NCBI RefSeq assembly: GCF_963678635.1
Contig: NC_087063.1
Coordinates: 27,897,649 to 27,961,648, forward strand
Origin: Symsagittifera roscoffensis
Lineage: Eukaryota > Xenacoelomorpha > Acoela > Convolutidae
Reading direction: 5' to 3'
Length of the DNA: 64,000 nt
Shown: piece after piece, positions 56,743-64,000 of the stretch
Layout of the letters: the number at the start of each line of letters is the position of its first letter
Position numbering within the stretch: position 1 is the first letter of the stretch
The notes under the pieces: generated by a model
Seen by the model: only the letters and a program-made list of their open reading frames with translations
What the model was told of the DNA's origin: nothing
Database searches by the model: none
Translations under genes and position numbers: made by a program

Positions 56743-59490
56743 GTATTTTGCTAATAAGCACCTTGTCTTATCCTTTGTATTACGACAAGAGGCTTCGTTT
56801 ATCTTCTACATTCTCTTTATTTTATCGACTATTTTCCGTCTTGCTCAGCTGTTGTATTTCCCTGCATTTCAGGTCAAAATGGCCGCTTTTCGCATTTCTC
56901 AGAAATGTTCAGTCCGAATCTAGATTTTGGAACATTCTGAAAATTTTGAACATTCTGAGCCTCCTTCTCACTGTAACTTCATGGACAACCCCTTTAACGT
57001 TGTTTTTGGCGTGCGTCGGAAGGTTCGAGTGTGCCATCAGGGGGAATGGCACAGTTAACTAAGGCTAAACCTAAAACGAAAGTCAAGTTGACTTAATTAG
57101 TCTGGCTACACCTAATTCAGCGTTAAGGTAAGTTAACTAGTTAACATCGAAATTTGTGTTGTTTTAACGTATCTTAACCTATTCAACGTTAAATGGGAAC
57201 TTGAGCCTAATAGTACGCCTACACGTTAAGTTTAGGTTGAATAAGGAACCCAGAAGTTTATTTCATTGAAGGTATTTGCACCTAGCATAGCCTTAGTCAA
57301 CGTTAAACTAACTACGGGAAACAAAGTTGAGCCCAGTCAGTTAGCCTCGCCTAATTTAACTTGAAGTTACGTTAAACACTGATTTCAGAAATTGTCGATA
57401 CTTAACGCGCTTACAACTAATTAAACGTTAAATGGAGTAAAACGATCAGGTTTGCTACACCTGAATTAACGTTAACTAACGTCAAGCAGTGTAATCTGAA
57501 CTGAGCTTCCTTTAACCGACTTCAACCTATAAATTTACAAATTCGAAAAAAGATAACAAATCAAGCCGTAGAATTTGTGTGTGATAAAAGCACGATGAGG
57601 TTAAGCCAAACATCTTCGAAATTTTGCTTGATTCACAGCTATTTGCGTTTGTCACGGGGCATTTTGAAGCTAGATTCTAGAATCTTGCAAGTAATCATGT
57701 TAATGCATGAGCATGTTTTGCTGGACTGACTGAAGTCTGAAAGCAATTTTAAGGTTTTGTTGTTTTGTAACATATTGATGTTTTGCTACTCCTTACTTAC
57801 CGTTAGTTTATTTTGAACAATGTTAATATAGGTTAAAAATTGTGAGCCCTCTAGCGGGCGGTTTCTGAATTTTCTATAACTGAGTTAGTTTTATATTAAC
57901 AAATATGGTACAGTCAAGCGTAGTGATTTCCCGATTATGCGGACAGAAAAGAAAACTCGGGTCCCGCTACACCTAACGTACCCTAACTTAACTTTAAAAT
58001 AAACTCGTTAAACTTAAACAACGTTAAACACTATTAACAACGTTAATAGTGCTTAATCAATTTACACGTTATTTAACGTTAAACAAGGTTAAACTGATAG
58101 CAGAAACCAAGTAGAACTAATTAGTATAATTGGAGTGTGGTATGTATTCAGACAACTGCAAATTACTACTCGTCAGTAAGCAGAAAACAAGTACTAACTA
58201 ATCAAAATAAGGTGAAAGCAAACTCTGAATATATAAAAAATTATTTTTTAATTTCTTCCTTGTCTCGATTCTGGTTGGTTATTACAGTTTTTGTCAGCTT
58301 AATGACGAGTAAGAATACGCGGTTGTCTAAACACTGCTACGTAACCATTCTGTTTACACCATATTTAACGTCAAGTTAGATTGATCATTTAACCATTGAA
58401 CTTGTTTCGTTTAACGTATCTACAATTAGCTTACCGTTAAATTAGGTTAAAACGTTTACAGAAACCAAGTTGAACCAAAGTATTTTGTCTAACTTGGCCA
58501 AACATAAATGAACGTCATCATGTATACTTGTTGTTCAACGTTAAACCACGTTAAGTTACGTGTATTAGCAAGTCCGATTTAAAGTTAATGCGAACCGAAA
58601 CAAAAACCCCAAGATTAATGAAACTTTGTTACACATGATCTAACGTCATTTAACGTTCAACAAAAATAAATCAGGTAAAATTGCGTCACCTTCTTGCGGC
58701 CGTGACAAATATTGCGGCTGTGGGAAAAACGCAGCATCAAGGAAACTTTGTTACACGTGATTTAACGTTCACACAAGGTAAATCAGGAAAAACTGCCTCG
58801 CCCTCTTGCGGCAGTGGCAAAAATTCGTGTAGCGTCAACCTTCAGCATCATTTGATCGGGCGTGTTTCACATTTCAGTCAAACTCAATTCAATCTTCCAA
58901 TCTCACCAAAACTCATCAAAACAAGACAGTGCCAGTGTCAGAACCGACAGGGACAGCATCTCAGCGAGAGTCACCGTGAAAACCTGGCTGACTCCAGACA
59001 AACTGTAAACACTTTCCACTTGTTCTTCTGTACCTTGTTCCGTGAGTCTTTAGCTGGTTACAGCTGTTTATTGTACCTTGTATTATGTAATTTTTACACG
59101 CTGTTTAACGTTAGCCAACGTTTTAAAAAGTTTCCATGATAGCTTATCTCTTAACCTTCGTAGACGCTTTTTAACTTTAAGCAAAGGAAAATAACGTTGA
59201 GTTAAATGTATTCGCCCCCTTCTTGATCAGAGAGGCGCAATATCCGCCACAAATTCTAGTTAAGAAACTACTGGAGACTGGTGCGGCAGTGATTTTGAAA
59301 TGGAAGAGGAGTAATGACTACTGATCCTCAGACAAGAACTTTCCACAGCTGAGCTTGGTGGAAAAGTATCTGGAAGACGTCGCAACAAGGGACTCAACTA
59401 AAAGCGATCGAGGTGATGCTCTTGATGATGAAGGTGGTACTGCTGATTCTTCTACTGCTGATGAGGGTGGTCTGGGCGCCGGTTCTCCTC
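56599..59490 (+). repeat. Tandem unit 4 of 4 (2892 bp)
   Basis: First part resembles unit 3 (CCTATTCAACGTTAAATGGG, CAGGGGGAATGGCACAG). From about 57490 it resembles unit 1 (CTGAACTGAGCTTCCTTTAA, donor GTAAACAC). After GGTTCTCCTC at 59481-59490 it leaves the repeat and continues as unique exon sequence. Confidence 0.95.
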
Positions 59491-60966
59491 AGTATACTCA
59501 GATACAGTCTTTTCAGATCAATGATCCAACAATAAGGAAGCAAGTTCAGTCGACCATCAACAAGTCCGCGAACTGTTTTCTCCTAGACATTCCCGCTCTG
59601 ACTTCTAATTAAGTGAGTTAACCTTAAAAAAATTTTTTTACTGTTGGTATATCTTGTTTAACGTTAAGTCGGGTGTTGTTCTGACCTCCAAAGTTTTTTT
59701 GTTTACCGTTGTTAATCCTTGCTTAACTTAATTCAGGTGTTAAAATGACCTCCAACATTTGTTTTACCATTGTTAAATCTTATTTGACGTTAAGTCAGGT
59801 GTTATGATGAGGCGTTTTTTTTGGTGTCCGACTTAATTTGTTACTCGTTTTAGATACAAACAGCTGCACCAATCTTGATTACTTCCGCAATCAGCGATGG
59901 CGGGCTGAATCTTTTCTCTGATGGGACGTCCTGGAAAACGAGTCCCGTAAAGGAGAGGGCCAAACAAGTCGAGGAAGTCGTGGTCCTGGACGATAAAGGA
60001 GCTCGCATTTCAAGTTCTGTTCAGGTGCAGCTGACTCCTCATCGGATATTATACCTCGTTAACGCTTTTTAACGTTAATTTATGTTTTAGCGCAAAGTGG
60101 ATGTTGCAGTCAATACAAACTTGAACAGGCAAACACAAATAAAATCTATAGAGACGCTACTCCAAAAGTTTCTGGTACAGGATGCGGTCGCACTGGAACA
60201 TCTAATCTGCATGAGTATGTCAAGTGCTTCAAATGGTGTCAGTGGCTCAAGTTCAATTATATGGTCACCTTTTTCCACACATAAATTTTGTCTACACCTT
60301 TCTTAACGTTATTTGATGTTAACCAGTAGTAACTTTTACAGAAACTTTTGTTTGAAATCACCCCCTTCCAACCAATGCCTGTTATTTGTTGTAAACATAT
60401 AATATGTTTCAGAAAAGGGCTGCAGCTATTCGATCTGAGTAAGGGCCTGTGTCCGTCTTGGAAGACTGAGTCTTTCATGACGATAATGAGTGACCAGATC
60501 GCGTTGTGTTACTCAACAGAGGGGAAAAGGGGAAACTCTCTTTCGCAGATGATGGCATCCTATTCATCTTGGTTTAAACGCTGCAGTGTCATTGTAAGTT
60601 AGTTAACGTTCTTGTGTCTAGTGCAAAAATCGCATTTTAACGGAAGTTAACGTTAAGTTATGTTTTTGAGTTAATCAATGGTGTTTGTGTTTCAGCTTCC
60701 ACGACGCATCCCCAAACCATGACACCAGTGCAACAGTGGAGGGTTTTAATCAGGCGTGGTTAGGTTACAGCAGAATTGAGCCATGTTCTTCGGCGCACCC
60801 TCAACCAACCATTCCAACAGTACCATATCCCCGACGCGGGTCGAGAGGTCGCTCATCATCTTCAAGCTCGCCAGGCAACCGCTCCGGTCAGTGCCGCCAA
60901 GATGCAATAGTGGTGCCTAATTCTGGTTTTGATGATGATGAAGAAATACCAGAATCTCAACAATGA
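58878..60966 (+). CDS. Unrecognised multi-exon gene, terminal (single-copy) part
   Basis: Proposed exons: a 58878-59004, b 59231-59612, c 59854-60024, d 60091 to about 60236 (donor uncertain), e 60342-60593, f 60696-60966. Acceptors CACATTTCAG, TTGATCAG, CGTTTTAG, TTTTAG, CTTTTACAG and GTTTCAG, and donors GTAAAC, GTGAGT, GTGCAG and GTAAGT, support it. The a/b and c/d joins are in phase, c and e are whole codons (57 and 84). Problems: TGA at 59322 in exon b, TAA directly before the exon b donor, and exon f's long frame (Ser/Arg-rich, then FDDDEEIPESQQ and TGA) is out of phase with exon e by one base. Exon b has an acidic repeat rich in Asp/Gly; e contains KGLCPSWKTESFMTIMSDQI. No known domain. 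It may be a decaying gene or wrongly modelled. Confidence 0.45.
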
Positions 60967-61650
60967 ACTCAACTGCCTCTGAAAATCTTCTCAAAACTCA
61001 AACTCATTTCGCATTTTCCTTTCGTAATCGTGCATTCCATGATTCATCTTTCTGATTTCGCAACGTTAAGCAACTATGAGCAGACCATCATATTTTAAAT
61101 TAGTTCAACTTGTTGAATTGAGTTAAAACATGATGATCTGCTTATAATTGTTCAACGTTAAATTAGCTTAAACAAGGTTTACGGATCATTTTTGAAAAAT
61201 TACTTTAATCTTAAGTAACGTTAAACGGATCTTCATATTTCAACCTAAGTTAAACTTCATTTAACCCAACTTAACGTTAAATCACGTGCAGAGTTTTGAA
61301 GACATTTAACCTAACTTAACGTTAAATTAGGTGTAGCGCTAAGAGCTTGTTTACATTTTGACCAAACTAACCTGGACCTAATGTTAAATTACCTTAGATT
61401 AGGTGTAGCGTTTGAAAACTAGTTCATTCAACTTAACCTCCTCATATAACCCAACTTAACGTTAAATAATGTTAATTTCGAACGTTAAATCACGTTTGGT
61501 CAGAGAGCAATTAGCGCCTATTTGGTCCTAACGTGTAACCGTTACAGGTAACGAAAGAGTGCTACACTTAATTTAACGTTAGAATTAAACTAAACCACTA
61601 GACGTCATTTAACGTTAAATAACGTGTAAAACTTCGAAGTTTTGCCCACA
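60967..61650. repeat. Spacer saturated with TTAACGTTAA-type palindromes
   Basis: Downstream of the array, so it shows the motif is not simply a by-product of the 3-kb amplification. The clearest palindrome is CCTAACTTAAC/GTTAAATTAGG at 61310-61331, followed by TGTAGCG. No gene seen. Confidence 0.7.
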
Positions 61651-62369
61651 GGGACTCAAGTGAAATCCTGATGCAAGCTATAACCCGCAATCGAAAAGAA
61701 TTATCGCAAGGAAAAGGAAAAGTTCCTTCAATCAATGAGCGTCTTGAACGGCGAATTTGTGGAAAAACTAGTTTTCGCAACTGAAATTTCTGCGCCGATA
61801 TGAGTAAACGATAAATTAATAAATTTTTTCTCCAAACTCATCAAGTTGTTCTTTAAATTTTCCGCCCAAGTGACTAAAACCGCATTTTTGGCCCGTTTAT
61901 CAAAATTTCGCTCTCGACGCAGGAAATTTGACCAAAATTGGGCCTTCTCAATGCTAGCTTTGGGATAGCTTAGTCCTTCGGGAGAAAATTAATTTAGTCA
62001 GCCTGTTTTGACTGATTTGCAAAAAGAAAGGGGGGGGGATTCGTTACTAGGTATCATAGCGGCGGGAGGAACAGATCCGGAATTTTCTCTGGTCAATTAT
62101 TCCCGGTAAGAAAAAGCCTGTAAAACACTTGAATTCAATCAACTCTCAATAGTAACACTTCTACATACATACATATTTACAACTGCACAGCGCTTGATTC
62201 ATTTTAGACAACTTGGAGAGAACACACTTGAGAAATAGAGAGAAAACAAAAACACAATTCAGTTACAAGACAAACAATATTGGTGATTAACTTCATTAGT
62301 GGCACAATCTTTAAAGCGTTAGTAGGTCGGGTCGTTCTAGAAACCATCGGAAAACTTCATTATTTTGAG
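61651..62369. other. Intergenic DNA with a hAT-MITE-like remnant
   Basis: 61850-61950 carries the ACCGCATTTTTGGCCCG and CGCAGGAAATTTGACC blocks of the hAT-like MITEs, without termini. No gene. Confidence 0.4.
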
Positions 62370-62720
62370 TCACGACTTCAATTGCTCCAAATTTGCAATA
62401 AACAACATAGCCAACTGGAAGTTGGAAAAGAGTAATGAATGCAAAGAAACAAAAAAGCTCAACTTTTAAATCTTAAAGAAAAAAATACATGCCCATTAAG
62501 CTTCTTGAATTTCCTGAACAATAGATAAATTTTTTATTCCGCTGGGAAATCTGACCTTCCCAAACTAGAAGTCGATCACGTTTTTCGGGACCTTATACTT
62601 TTACTGTTCGATAGTGGAGTTTGCCTTCCTTTTAACAAAGGAAATGAACTGAATTTAAAAATAAAAATCAAAAGTCAAACCGCGAAAAATCAAAACTTAG
62701 CGCCAACAAATTTCCTGAAA
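62370..62720 (+). repeat. Dispersed repeat H, copy 3
   Basis: AACATAGCCAACTGGAAGTTG and TAGATAAATTTTTTATTCCGC match 45190 and 45755 in copy 2. It lacks the MITE inserted there at 45352. Confidence 0.65.
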
Positions 62721-62932
62721 AAAAATCACTATGACCTATATGAAAGTACTCACTACGTTCATTACGCTTAAAAATGAAATTTGGTATAAGCTTTTTATCT
62801 AGCAACCATTTTGACAGATGGGTTCAGAATAAGGAGCAAATTTGATAAATTTCAAGCACGCAATTCATTTCAAAATGATATTTAAAAAAAAAACTCATCA
62901 AATTATGTTAGCCTGGAGTTCAAATTCATTGT

Positions 62933-63656
62933 TTAGTAGGGGGCATCTTTGACCAAATGTGAAAAATACCGAGTCCTTTTCATTTTGGCGTACCGTGCCG
63001 GTTCCTTGGACAATCCCAAGCTTCCAATTCCAACAAAAGTTGGTGTGCTTTTCGTAAACGTTTTATTCATCTTCGGCTTTTCATCACTCAGAGGCGAACT
63101 GGCAAAAAAATTTGGTATAATTGCAGTGTTTCGACAATGAGGTGCAGCTTTCTGAGGGCTGTTTGTACTGACTTCTTCTTGTAAATTTTCAATTGCTGTC
63201 AAAGTGGCTACCTTCGATTCCGATGAGTCTAAAGATACATCAGGAATTATCAAATATGCAAAATGACCTGTCTTTTCCCAAAAAAAACCCCACCCTCCTG
63301 ACAATATAAGTTAAAATTATTCTTACCTTCACTCCCTACGGTTTCGTCCTTTTGGTCACGGTTGTTGACCTTGACCTCATGGACAGTTTTGGATGCAACG
63401 TCAATTGCCTCTGTCGTTTCTTTCGTACTAGGACTACTTTGACCAGACTGAGTGCTACTGCTATCATCATTGTTACTTTGAGTCGTGCAGCTACTTCCAC
63501 TGTGTAATGTATTGGCTGGGGATGCCGAAATAGATATCGATTGGGTGACGTCAGTCGCTAGTTCAGTAGTCACCGAAGACGAGTACTGCCGCCAGTTTGA
63601 TCTTTCATTTGTTGTGCATTTGTGGTCTTCTGTTGTAACTCCATTCGAAGCAACGC
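62933..63656 (-). CDS. Unrecognised Ser/Thr-rich protein gene, 3' exons
   Basis: Exon A 63656-63327 (2 + 109 codons + 1 base) ends at a strong donor GTAAGA. A 59-bp intron ends AAAGACAG. Exon B 63267-62933 takes up the same phase and runs 110 codons to TAA. The acceptor before exon A (TTAATATAG) means at least one upstream exon exists beyond 63656; it was not identified. Exon A encodes a Ser/Thr/Gln-rich low-complexity stretch (SSSTQSGQSSPSTKETTE) suggestive of a glycosylated or disordered region. Exon B is mixed, with GHFAYLIIPD at its start and a basic C-terminus (KMKRTRYFSHL). No domain or membrane segment is recognised. Splice phase agreement is the main support. Confidence 0.55.
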
Positions 63657-64000
63657 CTATATTAACAAATAAGACCAGTTCTACCCGAATTCATGACACT
63701 AGCTTAGTACCAAAGCTTCCTCAAAAACTAAAATACAGTTAACTGGACAGTTGCTCCAATCAAACAAGTTTCCTATTAATCGAATGATACTAAGTTTCAC
63801 TGCATTTGCTCTACTTATATCATCTACGATTTTTTCTTAATTAAAGCACGCCTTTCATAAATCTATAGACTTTTCCCCCACACCTTACACGAGCATCATT
63901 TTTCTGGTATATCGAGGTGTTTTACAAGCTTAAATATGTTTGTGATAGCCTAATTAGTCTGCATGTCAATTTTCATAAAAATCCGACAATGTGAACAGTA
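63657..64000. other. Upstream of the Ser/Thr-rich gene; no exon resolved
   Basis: A GTACTAAG string at about 63703 (minus) could be the donor of the preceding intron, but no confident exon was found before the window ends. Confidence 0.3.

Noticed and set aside
56715-57062. 115-codon hydrophobic frame in unit 4
   Set aside because: Depends on a one-base deletion found only in this unit; the other three units are shifted, so it is probably chance.

Overview
The window looks like repeat-rich nuclear DNA of an invertebrate animal. It is AT-rich, with a few intron-bearing genes (GT-AG introns of about 57-59 bp in two models), many short non-autonomous DNA elements with terminal inverted repeats, and decayed LTR retrotransposons. 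There is no bacterial gene organisation. The lineage cannot be fixed from sequence alone. Very short introns, heavy MITE load and an env-bearing Ty3/gypsy element would suit a tunicate such as a larvacean, but that is only a guess.

Layout. 1.1-3.8 kb: a short Ty1/copia-type element on the minus strand, with both LTRs, a half-tRNA-iMet type primer site, a polypurine tract and a gag-protease relic. 4.4-8.5 kb: dispersed repeats around one intact gene (6250-7188, minus) for a 3CxxC zinc-finger protein with a 66-bp tandem repeat in its 3' part. 9.5-26.3 kb: a second, long Ty1/copia pol relic (plus), split by a complete-length env-type Ty3/gypsy element (13151-25776; 457-bp LTRs; TCAG target duplication). 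The gypsy element carries broken gag, protease, RT/RNase H, integrase and env frames. Between integrase and env lies an antisense, apparently spliced small gene (20939-21514), and an unannotated small frame lies near its 3' end (24496-24807).

26.6-47 kb: essentially a graveyard of MITEs. At least seven families can be separated by their ends. Several copies have visible target duplications (7, 8 or 9 bp), and nesting gives relative ages. The commonest family (about ten copies) is roughly 520 bp, with a hairpin at each end, and resembles non-autonomous Helentron (HINE) structure. A 0.5-2 kb dispersed repeat (39.3, 43.8 and 62.4 kb) supplies near-empty sites for some insertions.

47.66-59.49 kb: four head-to-tail copies of a 2.9-3.0 kb unit that carries exons of an unrecognised gene. 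The unit junction fuses two coding segments in frame, the copies are mosaics of one another, and all carry the same in-frame TGA. The last copy runs into further exons to 60.97 kb. The non-coding DNA from about 47.2 to 61.65 kb is saturated with a palindromic TTAACGTTAA-type motif. 62.9-63.7 kb: the 3' part of an unrecognised Ser/Thr-rich gene on the minus strand with a 59-bp intron. No rRNA, tRNA or CRISPR array was recognised.
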